Shown: positions 44,870-56,339, numbered from the stretch's first letter. The stretch: DNA of 64,000 nt from Hymenopellis radicata (GCA_015501595.1 JADNRX010000296.1:1-64000); one strand, 5' to 3'. The notes: a model not told the origin generated them from the sequence alone. Program-made: numbers and translations.

Positions 44870-45582
44870 GTATCCGGTAATGTGGGACCTATTACAGAGT
44901 CTGAGGCCAGGTGGGCTATACGCGCTACGGAGGGCGACGACATCTATACAGCGGTGAGCAAACAGCCAGTCAGCGAATAGTACACGAACCGTTCAGCCAG
45001 TTATTGATTCGCGTGTTGATATGAACGCGATCGCGATCGCGTTCATGAGGAGAAACACGAGGAAGGGAAGACCACGATAAAGGAAGACTAGAGGACTTGG
45101 GGGACGCGTCTGAGAAAATCAAGGACACAGGGAAAGCTCCAGACCGTCCAGGAAAGGTAACTCACCCAAGCCGGTGTTCAACAAGATACAACATATCACC
45201 TTTGTGACCGTGGGTTGGTTTACTTACTTTCAACACTCACCACGAGCTTCTAGACGCGTCGTTTTTGAGCAGAATGTGACTCTGTTGATTGGGTATATAA
45301 AGGGTGAGCCGTCTTGTTTCCACTCTTGCCTTTCACCCCCCACCATCGACTCTACCCGGCCACTGGCTGGCTCACACTTCGGTGTGTCCACCCCCCCGAC
45401 TCTACCCCGATGACAAGAACACCTGTTTGCAGGTGTGTCATCGGGCTCACGGTTCCCTCGCGTGTCGGGCATGCCTGCTGCCATCGACGCGAGGAGGATA
45501 TGTGCACATTATCTCCTTTCATCTTTCAACGCGTTTCCAGCCATTATTCTCATACTTTAGACAATTTAGATGTCAACTCTTC
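44870..45582. other. no gene seen; perfect palindrome at 45021-45046
   Basis: ATGAACGCGATCG-CGATCGCGTTCAT is a 26-bp palindrome without a loop. Open frames at 45174-45637 have no recognisable content. Confidence 0.6.
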
Positions 45583-48342
45583 CACCCTATGCACTAGGCT
45601 CTATCTAGATACTGTCTCATACAAGAGGGGAAGATGATTCAATATTGTCTCTAGCTAGAGATCTCTAATTAAAGGTAATATCTAGATACATCCGGCATCG
45701 CTGGCAGATCAGCAGCTAGCTGGTGCCATACATGCCAGGTGGCTGGGCTGGGGTAGGACATTGGCAGATAGCTAATAATAGATAGATCCAGCAGGTACAT
45801 ATCCAATAATAGATTCCTTCAATGAAGAGATTAGATATTGATGGAAGATGATCAGTGGACCCTGGGATGGGTAGGGGATGCCCTTGGCTACGCAATTGTG
45901 GCGCATTAAGGATACCTGTCTAAATTGTACTGGGCTACCTTTAGACATTCATTTACAACCTTTTTGCAAAAGGAACCATGTTATTTAATGAAGGGACTAG
46001 TGTTCTAGAGGTTAGTCTTCCTCCCCACCGGAGTTTTGATCAAAATTCCCACGCTCTAGAGGGAGGATCGTCCACTCAATTTAACGTGTCTCACACATGC
46101 TACTACCTTCATTCCTTCTGCAGGACGTGTATATATATGATATATATGATCTCCAGGTGTTAGACCAGTAATTTAATGAGGTAATTATGTCAGGAACTCA
46201 TCCTAAGCTCTGTAAACAGCTTAGGCTACCTTCACATAGTGATATTTCATGTTCTACTTGAAATGGCACCTTGAAAAATGTTTAGTTATGATTATATATC
46301 ATATTGAATGAACTAAGAGGCATTTCCCATATGCTATACATGAGAGGTAAGAAAGTGAAAATGCGCAGTAGACTAACTCTTGTATAACTGCTTTCAATGC
46401 CTGAACAGGTTATAGGACATAACTGTTATCTGGCTAACTGATGTAATACCTCTAATATAACTCTAATAACAAGGTTCACCTCGCATTTCATGTCTCCTAT
46501 CAATAGTCATAGAGTATTGTTCAATTTATAGTAGGGCAAGTAGGTCTGCAGATGTAAGGACGACTTCTTGACCTGATTACAGTACTTCATTAATTCATTA
46601 GTCTGACACCTGGAGATTATGCATATAATATATATACACGTCCTGCAGAAGGAATGAAGATAGTAGCATGTGTGAGACACGTTAAATTGAGTGGACGATC
46701 CTCCCTCTAGAGCGTGGGAATTTTGATCAAAACTCCGGTGGGGAGGAAGACTAACCTCTAGAACACTAGTCCCTTCATTAAATAACATGGTTCCTTTTGC
46801 AAAAAGGTTGTAAATGAATGTCTAAAGGTAGCCCAGTACAATTTAGACAGGTATCCTTATATTAAATAACCAAAAATGCGAAAATGCTTAAAGCAGCACT
46901 GGGGACCTATCTATACATGGACTACTGGGTTGGGGACACTCTCCACAACATGAATAAAGGTTTATTAGCACTATAAACGATGTATCAAAGTCTCAGGTCC
47001 CCAGAGTGGCAGGATCCTATGCTATATCCCTGGTGGCCCTGGAGCAGTCATCCTTATATATCTCTTGAACCCTTCCATGAAATCACCTGAAAGTAATATC
47101 AGATATCGCTCTATAGTACCTCTAAAAGGTATCAAAGTTACAAGGCCATAGGATATGTACAAGGCCTACTAGAAGTGTGGCGCATTTTTGCGCTCCTAAT
47201 ATCTCCTCTAGTTTTGAAGCTATGGCAAAATGGTTCGCACTATTGGATTCCTAGCCCAAAAAACTATAAAAAAGGTTTTCATCACCTCAGCAGCCACCCC
47301 CTACAGCAGCATTCAGTATTGCCCACCCCATCCATCCCTGCCCTGCCCTGATCAAAAATGCGCCACAATTGCGTAGCCAAGGGCATCCCCTACCCATCCC
47401 AGGGTCCACTGATCATCTTCCATCAATATCTAATCTCTTCATTGAAGGAATCTATTATTGGATATGTACCTGCTGGATCTATCTATTATTAGTAGGGGTG
47501 GACACCGTGCCCGTTTTACGGTCCATACGGTACGGTGATACGGACACGGTACCCGTACCGCGCAAGAGTTTGGGATATGGTCAACGGTACGGTCATTCGG
47601 CCGGGATACGGTCTTGAGGTCCTTAGTCAGTGTAAAGAGCTATCACTCATAGGAAACAGTCTCATGGTGTCCAGCAAGTGTTCCTACAATGAATGTAGGC
47701 AATAACAACCCTTCAGGAAGACGTGGGGGTGCCTGAAGACGATGTGCTTATCTTAATCGGGACAGTTGGTTAGAGCCACGTGGCTTCGCTTGTCCAACGA
47801 CGACTATATCCTCTTGCTGTGGACAATGCAGACATGATGTCCAAGGCATCTGTAACTCTATGGGTATCTACTATAGGCATTTTCAGCTACGTTTATCTGC
47901 ACAGTGGCTTAAAACACTCATTTCCAAGCTCAGATCTGCTGATTCACTCTGCGGCTTCCCTGAATATTCCCGTCACCTCTAAAACATCAACAACATCTAG
48001 CATTCAAGACATCATCACGTCTTGAGATTGTAGCGCCACACTAACGGCCGTGGAACGGCCTAAACGGCCGTATCTTACGGTCACCGTACCGTGCACGGTA
48101 GGCCAACTTACGGCCGTGTCCGTCACGGTACGGTATCCAGCCCTAATTATTAGCTATCTGCCAATGCCCTACCCCAGCCCAGCCACCCGGCATGTATGGC
48201 ACCAGCTAGCTGCTGATCTGCCAGCGATGCCGGGTGTATCTAGATATTACCTTTAATTAGAGATCTCTAGCTAGAGACAATATTGAATCATCTTCCCCTC
48301 TTGTATGAGACGATATCTAGATAGAGCCTAGTGCATAGGGTG
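45583..48342. mobile_element. fold-back element with long inverted arms (2.76 kb)
   Basis: The terminal repeat starts CACCCTATGCACTAGGCTC and extends about 325 bp (45583-45909 against 47357-48342, the right arm split by a hAT-like insertion). ACTCTTC is duplicated at 45576-45582 and 48343-48349. A second inverted pair of about 280 bp lies inside (about 45915-46190 and 46575-46860). A diverged relative occupies 6096-7125. No coding capacity was recognised. Long arms suggest a Mutator-like or fold-back origin, but a 7-bp duplication is not decisive. Confidence 0.88.
47493..48145. mobile_element. nested hAT-like element (653 bp)
   Basis: Ends are TAGGGGTGGACACCGTGCC and the complement of TAGGGCTGGATACCGTACC. 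ATTATTAG lies on both sides (47485-47492 and 48146-48153), a perfect 8-bp duplication, and the opposite arm of the fold-back element shows the uninterrupted site. Subterminal zones are rich in ACGGTACGGT/CGGCCGT words. The interior has no transposase. Confidence 0.94.
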
Positions 48343-48561
48343 ACTCTTCCACCGAAGCCACCGCTCACGACAATGCACCCGTCCAAGTCGCGTCAAGGGG
48401 GCATCAAGCGCTCCGAATGCGAGCACTCAGACGAGAAGCCTTCCCTGATTCCCGCACCGTCTTCGAACTCCAAATGACCTCGTCTCGAGAGTGTCCCTGA
48501 TCTGGATCTCTCCGACGACGACGACATATCGGGGGGTAACATAGACAGTGCCCCGACCTCT

Positions 48562-50081
48562 ATGTTCGATGTCAACAAACTGTGTGCCGAATTCGACAGC
48601 CTTCTAGCAGACGACACCGCAGTGCAAGATCTTGTGGATATTTTCGACGATTGTGCCTATGAATTGGAATATAATGCTGAGAATGATAAACTGTACGTGA
48701 TTGAACATTTTATTCTACCATTTCATTTATGTTGCTCTGTAGGACGCGAAAGCAGCATGTCTACAGCGAGAAGGACCTTCGTACATCCTTTGAACGAGAC
48801 ATTATACGTATGGTAAAGGAAGCTAATGAACAGAAAGGTATGCATCCCAAATTTGACTTGAGATATACTCTAACCTGCCTGTGTAGTCATCTGTTCCGGA
48901 TTTAATTTCACAATGGCCACTGGCCCCAAGGGAAGCAATCACTTGGCAAAGTCGCGCGCACCCCGCAAGGTCACTATCTGGGATGACAACACTCCGCGAT
49001 GCCTGTTTTCACAGGATGGTGTCGCTCTGGTATACCACCTTCCGCGATTTCTACGTGCAACCTCAAATGTAAGTTTCTGAGCTTGATACAGTATTCACCT
49101 AATGTCTACTTGCAGACTACTGTACCGTTTCGACCGCATGTTCGCATAACGCGTCACGTGGCCGTCGGAACCCAACTTAGAGCTAATGATAACGCGTAAC
49201 GGGGCCTCATTTCAGGGCTGCATCGCCCAAAATGGCAATTTTTCGGGCCCGCCTGCGGCGGGACTTCCAAATTGGGCCTTGTGCCTGAAAACGAACCTAT
49301 TTCCTGTAAGTTCGCGGCATAACGCGTCACATGCCGCGAACTTATGGTCGAAACGGTACAGTATTCTGACTTCCCATCTGATTCGGTACGGTGAGCGCGC
49401 TCCGCTCTCTGTCGGGAAGGGTGCAGATGGCAAGAAGCGTAACGCTGCTTCAGCATATGTATTCCGAGAAGGGGAAGTTTCCGGATGTTCCATTCTCACT
49501 CGTCTTTGGCATGCTGTGGGCCGCACTGTAAGATTCCGCTCCTTTTTGCCTGAATGTGTTCTCACAGATTGCAGAATAATGAACCGACCATCTCGATAAG
49601 CTTTCTCAAGACGGGTGCCCAGTTCAACAATGCGACGACCCTTGTTGATCACCTTCGCTTATTATCTGTTCGCGTCAATCAACTGCTCAAGTCGATTGAT
49701 CCCCCACAGTTCGCCGCCCTCCAAACACTCGTCCAAAGGGTTGAAGCTACCTATCCTCATGTCAAGGCTCTTGGAACCATTGATCCTCTCCTCATGGAGG
49801 GCCACGCCATCCAGTTCAATAGGACGACGCCGAACCATGTGGACCGCCTTGACCCTCTGAAGGGTTGGGCTATCATTGTAGTTCTCGGGCGGGTTCGTGT
49901 TGGCACTCTGTTCTTTCCGCGACTGAACCTTAGGGTTCGATACGTGTCTGGGGTTGGTGTTGCCCTCCGCGGGCGTCTTTTGAAGCATGAGGTGGAGGTA
50001 TGGGAGGGAGAACAACGCATTTCCATTGCGCACTTTACACACATTGATCTTTGGAATCTGTACAAGCTGGAATGTCCGTGA
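48562..50081 (+). pseudogene. TET/JBP-like 2OG-Fe(II) oxygenase gene, MITE in exon
   Basis: Exons with GT-AG introns of about 40-55 bp run from about 48562 to TGA at 50079. Early exons read FDSLLADDTAVQDLV and RAPRKVTIWDDNTPRC. The C-terminal exon has KTGAQFNNATTLVDHL, DPPQFAALQTLVQRVEATYP, then the oxygenase core: NHVDRLDP (HxD iron ligands), GRLLKHEVEVW (distal His) and GEQRISIAHFTH (Arg for 2-oxoglutarate). This matches the expanded basidiomycete oxygenases related to TET/JBP, some of which travel with KDZ transposons and are thought to modify methyl-cytosine. The residues for catalysis are kept. The MITE at 49120-49361 lies four bases into an exon (244 extra bases, not a multiple of three), so normal product is unlikely unless it is spliced out. 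Confidence 0.75.
49120..49361. mobile_element. CTGTA-family MITE (242 bp) in the oxygenase exon
   Basis: Ends are CTGTACCGTTTCGACC and GGTCGAAACGGTACAG, with TA at 49118-49119 and 49362-49363. It is an inverted near-identical twin of 13204-13445. The insertion point follows the intron end TTGCAG|AC by two bases plus the TA. Confidence 0.95.
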
Positions 50082-50462
50082 TACTGAGGCGCTGTATTTA
50101 CAATCTATCTTAAACTTTAGTCCGTATCTTCTGTGTGATCATGCTCATCAAGGCCATGCAATACTGGATAGACTATCTGCGAGGGAATGGGAGGATCTCC
50201 GAATACGCGCCAAGCACAGTGACGACTAACAATGGCGAGTAACTTGGGTATACGATTCAACCGTTTCCTTGCAAGATCCTCTACACAGTGAGTTAGAATG
50301 GTCTCTGCTTATGTATGGTGCACTAGAACATACCACACGAGTGCCAAACAAAGAATTTTTGGTACATCTCACTGGGCTTGATGCCGAATGGTGTAGCAGA
50401 GTTGCGTGGTCCGAAGAACGAATGGCGTACGAGAGAGTATAAAATGTTTACAAGCATCTAAT

Positions 50463-51675
50463 AGACACTGTAAGTAACTGAACGCGCAACATAATACATA
50501 AAAAAACCTTGCGTTGAACGCGAATCCTGTCCCAAGTCTTGACAAGATCCAAAATAGATGTCGAGGCCGGAACCACAGGAAACAGATGGTGAAACGCGGC
50601 TAAAAATTCACCAATCCACGACTCGACATATTCCATATCCTGGCGCGTAATGTAGAGATTATAGGCATAGCGAAAACCGGCAACGTGCGCATTGAGAAAC
50701 ACGTGCATCTGTGGCGTAATCTGAACCCAGATTAGACATAAACTCGTCAAAGTAGCACTTTCACATACTTTACCCTGTAGGAGGATATCCATTTTCGCTG
50801 CTGTAGCAGCGTAGACATCCAACATGGTGGTAAGAAGGCAAGAGAGACGCTGCCAGCCTTGACCCATCAAGAATTGACAGATCTCGAACTCTGGTTGACA
50901 TGATTGTGAAGGGGGCACCGTTCTCTACTAGATAAACAGCAACATTAATATTCAGTATTCATTTCGAGGACTATACAGTATTATGCGAGTTCAGAAGGGA
51001 CAGCAACGGTAAGCGTACGTAGTATGTGTGGTAAATATCAGCAGTAAGTCGAATAATTGCAAGCAAGTAAAGGCAAAAGCATTCAGTCAATAAGCATCAC
51101 ATATCATATCATGAAGAACGGGAAGGAGAAGCTAATATGGTCGATGGGCACGTTCCTTGAGCAGGTCTGGGGGTGATGATGGAGGAGGCGTAGGAAGTGC
51201 CTTTCTAGTGCGAGAGGAGTAGTAGGAAGTGCCTTGCGAGTGCGCTTACGCGGCGGCGAGGGAATGTCATCTTCAGTGAGGTCTATAACCTCCATGATGG
51301 GAGAGGGGGAGCGATTGCGACGACGCGACGAGGCTGATGCGGAGGATTCAGATGTATCTTCGTGGCGATGACTCTGCCTGGCGGATGTAGATGATTCGGG
51401 TTTATCTTCGTGAATGACTGGAAGTCATCAGCAACACAGACATCATTCAAAAACATATCACTTACAAGGTTTTCCGGCGCTTCCTTGAAGATTGATTTGC
51501 AGCGGCAACTGAGGAATATCATTCACATTGGGGATAAAAACTGCAGCAAAGATTAGCGGAAAATCTTGCAACAGAAAAAAAGAACATACATCGGACATTG
51601 CAACCTTCGACTTGACAGGCAAAATGGTGCTTCCCATCAAGACGCACCAGGCTCATTGCCACGTCCCTCTCGACC
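50463..51675 (-). CDS. hypothetical protein with SUMO-interaction-like motif
   Basis: Minus-strand exons appear to be: MSLVRLDGKHHFACQVEGC (about 51655-51597), FIPNVNDIPQLPLQINLQ (about 51550-51475), and HEDKPESSTSARQSHRHEDT...RRRNRSPSPI followed by MEVIDLTEDDIPSPPRKRTRK (about 51430-51235). Further down, after unresolved introns, come QPEFEICQFLMGQGWQRL (about 50890) and ITPQMHVFLNAHVAGFRYAY to about 50510. VIDLTEDD is a textbook SUMO-interacting motif beside an acidic run, and PPRKRTRK could be a nuclear signal. C-x4-C in the first exon may bind metal. The 5' side is cut by the 4.1-kb element at 51691. The function is unknown. Confidence 0.45.
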
Positions 51676-51691
51676 CGCAGTGAGTTGAACA

Positions 51692-54600
51692 CATCACGAA
51701 AAGGGGTATAGGCCTTAAGACGTCTCTAGATAGTTTGAGGATCTTAAGGTTCCTTGATGCTGCTAAGTTGCTGATGCAGTCAAGGTGCCTTGAATGAAGG
51801 TTCGGCGGTAAGCCCTACCTCAAGTGGCCTCAGGCTGCCTCAGGATGTCTTGGATGATCCTCAAGTCTCCTCCGGTACGTCTTAAATTAACTATGAATTA
51901 AGCACTTCTCTTAAGTCACTCTGAACACGACTCAAATGAGTCTATACCCACCTTCAAGCCAACTTGATTCTTACTCAAGATCAGCAAAAGCAGCTCAAAA
52001 GCACTGTAAGCTAGGCTAAGAATCGCTCCATTACACAAATAACTGATTCCAAAGTTTCATTAATGATATACACACAGAATCGAAAACTACATGAGGCTAC
52101 TAACACATATTGCACTGGTACTAGGAATAGGAGGTATCAAGTCCATAAGCGAAGGAAGGTATCGTAATGACTATGGAAGTCTACAAGGGATACTCCCATT
52201 GAGGTGGTAGGTAGTGACAAAGTAGATGGCAGTCATCGTGCTAGTCCCCGGCATCGTGTTCATGCATGCTCCATCGTGTTCAGGCTCGAATGTCGTGCTT
52301 GGGTGTCATGCACAACCTGGTTGTCGTGCCCGGTCGTTGTGCTTGTCCATGCTCGGTCATTGCGCTCGTCCGTGCTCGGCCGTCGTGGTCAGTCGTCCAA
52401 TGCTCGGTCGTCCAACGCTCCCGGTCGTTGTGCTTGTCTGTGCTTGGTCATTGCGCTCTTCCGTGCTCGGTCGTCCCATGCTCGGTCGTCTGAATCCAAT
52501 GCTCGGTTGTCCAATGCTCGGTCGTCGTGCTCGGTCGTCGAGCCCGGTCGTTGGGCTCGTCCGTCATGGTCGGTCGCCCTCGTGTTCAGTAGTCGTGCTC
52601 GTCCATGTTCGTGTGCGTTATGAGTACCGTATTGGTTGGGCTGGACCATCATCGAGAGTAGGCGTCAGGCGTTGTCGTGTTCGAGGTGGCTGCTGCCGTC
52701 AACGTAGCTGGGATTGTCGCGGGTGGCGGACATTGTCATGTGTAGGACGGCGTTGGGGTTGTAGTCGTGGGCGAGAGTGTCCAGCTCGGAAACGTCTACG
52801 GTCTATGGTGGAAGGAGGAAGAAACTGTGCGATCGGGTCCCAGACCTATAAACAAACCAACACGTGATGCTGACGTGGCTTTTGATGGCCGTCGGACCGG
52901 CGGTAAAAATGGACTTGAAAGAATTTCACTAGAATTTCAGAGAAAGAATTTGGCGGAGGTTTGGGACGTGCCGTGTGTTTGAATAGTCTAAACCAAAAAT
53001 CCAAGTGTAATGAGAGGTTGGGTAGAGCTGCCGGTGTCCGATGGCTTGGGTGAACCGAGTGGGTCGTGCTGTTCTGAAATGGCCCTCGTATAGTCAGAGC
53101 CGGCAAGACGTGCTAGCAGAACAAGAAAATGCGCACCTCTCAAGACTGTACACGCCCGCGGCGTCGTACGAGCCTTGCCACTAGTATGTATGACCACCGT
53201 CCACAAATGACCACCAATGTTAGAAGATATTGAAGACGTGCTGCCTAGTAGGTACCCGTGCCGCTACTGAGGCTAGGAGAGCGTGCACGCAGTGGTCAAA
53301 GAGTACAATCGAGGAGGAGCAACAGCGTCGTGTTTGGTCGTCGTGGTAGTAGAAGGAAACAAGAAACGCACCTCGATCTCTGCCATTTTAGGCGGCGGGA
53401 TCGAACTCGGGATGGCTCCAGCAGGTGAACGAGGACCCGCTGCACCTTCGGACCTAGCGGGATGTGATGCGAGAGATAAATAGAACAACTTTGAAAATGT
53501 TCATTTTTTTCGGTGAAGCAATGTATGTACCTGGTATATACCTTGAGCTGTAAATGTTGGAAGTGAAGTATACACTCATCGTTCAATTTCCAGTCACCAA
53601 ATTCTTTATTAAATTCACTTAATCGTCACCCTCGTCGAATTGCTTTATCATTCACAGTCCAGTACGCTCGCGTTCAGTCTCTACGTCCAGACGAACGATG
53701 ACCGGCAGCCAGGCCCGGAAAGCCGAACAGCGATCAAGTGCTGTTCGCTGTCGTCTGTCTGACTGCTACCACCACCGTCGATCCCGGTGATGCCTCTCTT
53801 CTCGCCAGCAACGCACCATGATTCATGAGCGTCTTTCTTTCCCTACCTTTTTCTTCTCGCGGTCGTTTCTTGCCCTTGTTTCATTACTCATGGCGCCAGG
53901 ACGCGTAACCTCTTCATGCGGTAGTTTATTCGCAATGCGGCGCCGCCGTCGACGCAAGCACCGTCGTCGCCAAGACAGCCTTATGTTTCACGACACTCCA
54001 AGAACGCCTTACGCCAGATGGGACTTGGATCCAGCCCGAATCGATCTGCGGATGCAAGTCGTCAGGGAGAACAGGAAAGGAGAAGTCGGCGTGGCGTTGC
54101 GCCATTACAGCAGCATACCAGTTGAACAACGATCGAGTGCTGTCATGATCAGGCATCGTATTTCTGCCTTCGACCGCCACCATCAAGACAGTCCTTACCC
54201 ATCGCGGTGGTCGTCCAGGCTATCTTCCTTTCGCCATCGTTATGGTTCTGCACCCTCTTTCGCCGATGGGACGTCTTAGCACTAAATAATTGACTGCTGG
54301 CCCGTCTGCTAAGGTGTTTTTTCAAAAAAAATCTCCGGTGCTTCTCTCATTCCCATTCATCTCAGGATATGAGTGCTCGATTAGCAGCGGGACCGTAATC
54401 GTTGTTTACCTTCTCATGCCCATCATCGCCGGCAGCAGCAAGCGACGGCGACGGCGGACCCAGCGAAGCAAAATTACACCCTGGCCTTATCCATTCCCCA
54501 CCCATAATCGAGGACCACAGGATTTCCGCATGCAACCGCAACTTCCGATGCCGACGTCGCTGTCGACTACAGCTGCACCATATTTATAGCAGGGATAGGA

Positions 54601-55791
54601 GAGGGATACATATGGGGCCTCGAGAGTATGGGCATTGGATGAGGTGCGTCGACGCTGCAATTATTCATTTCATACTTGACAGATATATAGACCCGAGCCG
54701 CAATTCAAGAGGAAACATACCTCGTTTAAGGTGCGCACAGCGCACCCGCGGCCACGCGACGCCAACGCCGTCGATGACACGGGCGACTTGCCAGTGCGCA
54801 GTCCATTCCTGCTGGATCCCACGTCGCGGGACCCGACGTGCAGCCATCCGGGCGGCGCTAATGGATTATCCGGAGCCAGGCGCCTCCTCGTGGATTCTAT
54901 ATCAGACGCTAAGCCAGTGGATGTCGGACAAAGGGTGGTCGAAAGGCGACGTTCGGATCGTCGCGGCGAGGCTGATTCACAACTGTCTGTGGGAGCATAT
55001 GACGCGCTCCCTTGCGCCCAATTTTCACGCCCTCCGCGCGTACGGCTTGCTATATTGCACACCATCCAATGTCCAGCCAAGATGAAACGCCGCACGCACA
55101 AACTTCGCTTTCACGCTCTGCTCTCTCAGGCAACAGAATACAACAATTTTCCCCGACAACACATCTTCAGTGGCGTCATCTGCGCACATCGCGTCCGGGG
55201 CTAGTGTTGGTGCATGCTCTCCAGGCGGTGGGGCAGGATAGGCGACTGGTGGCGTCCTTTCCGTGCCTGGTATGCGGCTGTTGCCATTGCACCTCCCGCG
55301 CCGGCTCAGAAAACTGCTCTCAAGTCCTTGAAGTGCTTTCCCTTGCCCTTACTACCTTCCTCGTTTTTGCTGCCGTTATATATTATATATTGCAGTCAGG
55401 CCAGAGTTGCCTGCTACAGTAGTACGGGTGTGCGGCCATAGCTACGAACCAAATTTCGCATCAAGCATCTGCAACTCGGTGTATTTTTAGTCTTGATAAA
55501 ATGAGTGTATAAGTATAAGCTGGTTTTTGCTTGAGGCTCGGCCATGCACATGAAAGCTCTTGAAGCATATTATGGATGTGAGTGTTACCTTCGGGGGTCT
55601 TGATTTGCCTTGAGAGGAGTAACATATTGATTGACTGCTTAAGGTAGGTTGAGACCAGTCAAGAAGCCTTGATGCTCAGCCCCGAGTGTCAAAGCACCCT
55701 AAGAGACTTGAGGTCCCACAAGCACCTGAAGTACCTCAAGAAAATGGTACCTGTCTTGAGGTGCTTTAGTGCCAAAGGCGGTTTCCTGATG
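51692..55791 (+). mobile_element. 4.1-kb transposon copy, right (inverted pair)
   Basis: Mirror of 36051-40149 (position sums 91841 to 91842). The ends CATCACGAAA (51692) and CCTGATG (ending 55791) are flanked by CA on both sides (51690-51691 and 55792-55793). At 54310-54385 it differs from the left copy by homopolymer length changes and one T, which break the short frame MSARLSSGTV present in the left copy. Otherwise the copies look the same, so the duplication is recent. Confidence 0.88.
52281..52605. repeat. minisatellite in the 4.1-kb element, right copy
   Basis: TGCTCGGTCGTC-type repeats, the complement of 39236-39560. Confidence 0.85.
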
Positions 55792-55850
55792 CACATGAAT
55801 AGGGCAAAGTGGTGGACGATAACTCTGACTGTCATTGAAGCTCGCGGCGC

Positions 55851-56339
55851 TCATGAAAATGCACGTATTATCCTTGCGACATTTACGAACTGGTCTGGTA
55901 ATATTATGTTACCCCGCAGTGTCGCAAAATCATATTGAAAACGTACCGTTGCCAAAAAAGCAATATGCCAATCTTTGACATCGAGACCGAGGCGCACAGC
56001 AGTAATAATATAGTGGCAACTCTTCGCCATGTCGATTAATGAGTGGACCTTGCTCAACGACCGTCCAGACAGGTCGTTGTCGCGCAGCATTGACTCGACT
56101 GGGTTGACTTGTCGAGTTGGCGGAGCCACTGGACGGTTCAACGTGGACGTCGAGTGTACCGCTTCTCTGCCAGCATCGCAACGAGAAAGACCAGTGGAAG
56201 TCGTACCCTTGGGGCCGTCATGGATGTTGAAGATAAAAGAGGCCATAAGAAAAGAACAAGGATGAAGAACGAAAGAAAAGAGAACAAGATCCAAAAAGGC
56301 AATGGCCAGATAGATAAGGGAAGTGCTGGGCCGCTTCAA
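55851..56339 (-). CDS. hypothetical ORF, one hydrophobic segment
   Basis: An open frame of 162 codons beside the right 4.1-kb element. The N-terminus LIYLAIAFLDLVLFSFVL could be a membrane segment or signal anchor; the rest (VNPVESMLRDNDLSGRSL, SLIDMAKSCHYIITAVRLG) reads like soluble protein. No family was recognised. It could be a chance frame; stretches beyond it to 56980 show nothing. Confidence 0.3.
   Translation of the reverse strand: MKRPSTSLIYLAIAFLDLVLFSFVLHPCSFLMASFIFNIHDGPKGTTSTGLSRCDAGREAVHSTSTLNRPVAPPTRQVNPVESMLRDNDLSGRSLSKVHSLIDMAKSCHYIITAVRLGLDVKDWHIAFLATVRFQYDFATLRGNIILPDQFVNVARIIRAFS

Noticed and set aside
45978..46788. Two near-identical short proteins on opposite strands (MLFNEGTSVLEVSL...)
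   Set aside because: They come from the inner inverted repeat of the fold-back element, not from duplicated genes.
48000..51700. KDZ transposase expected beside the TET/JBP-like gene
   Set aside because: None of the frames in the window shows a KDZ-type transposase, so a KDZ element is not claimed.
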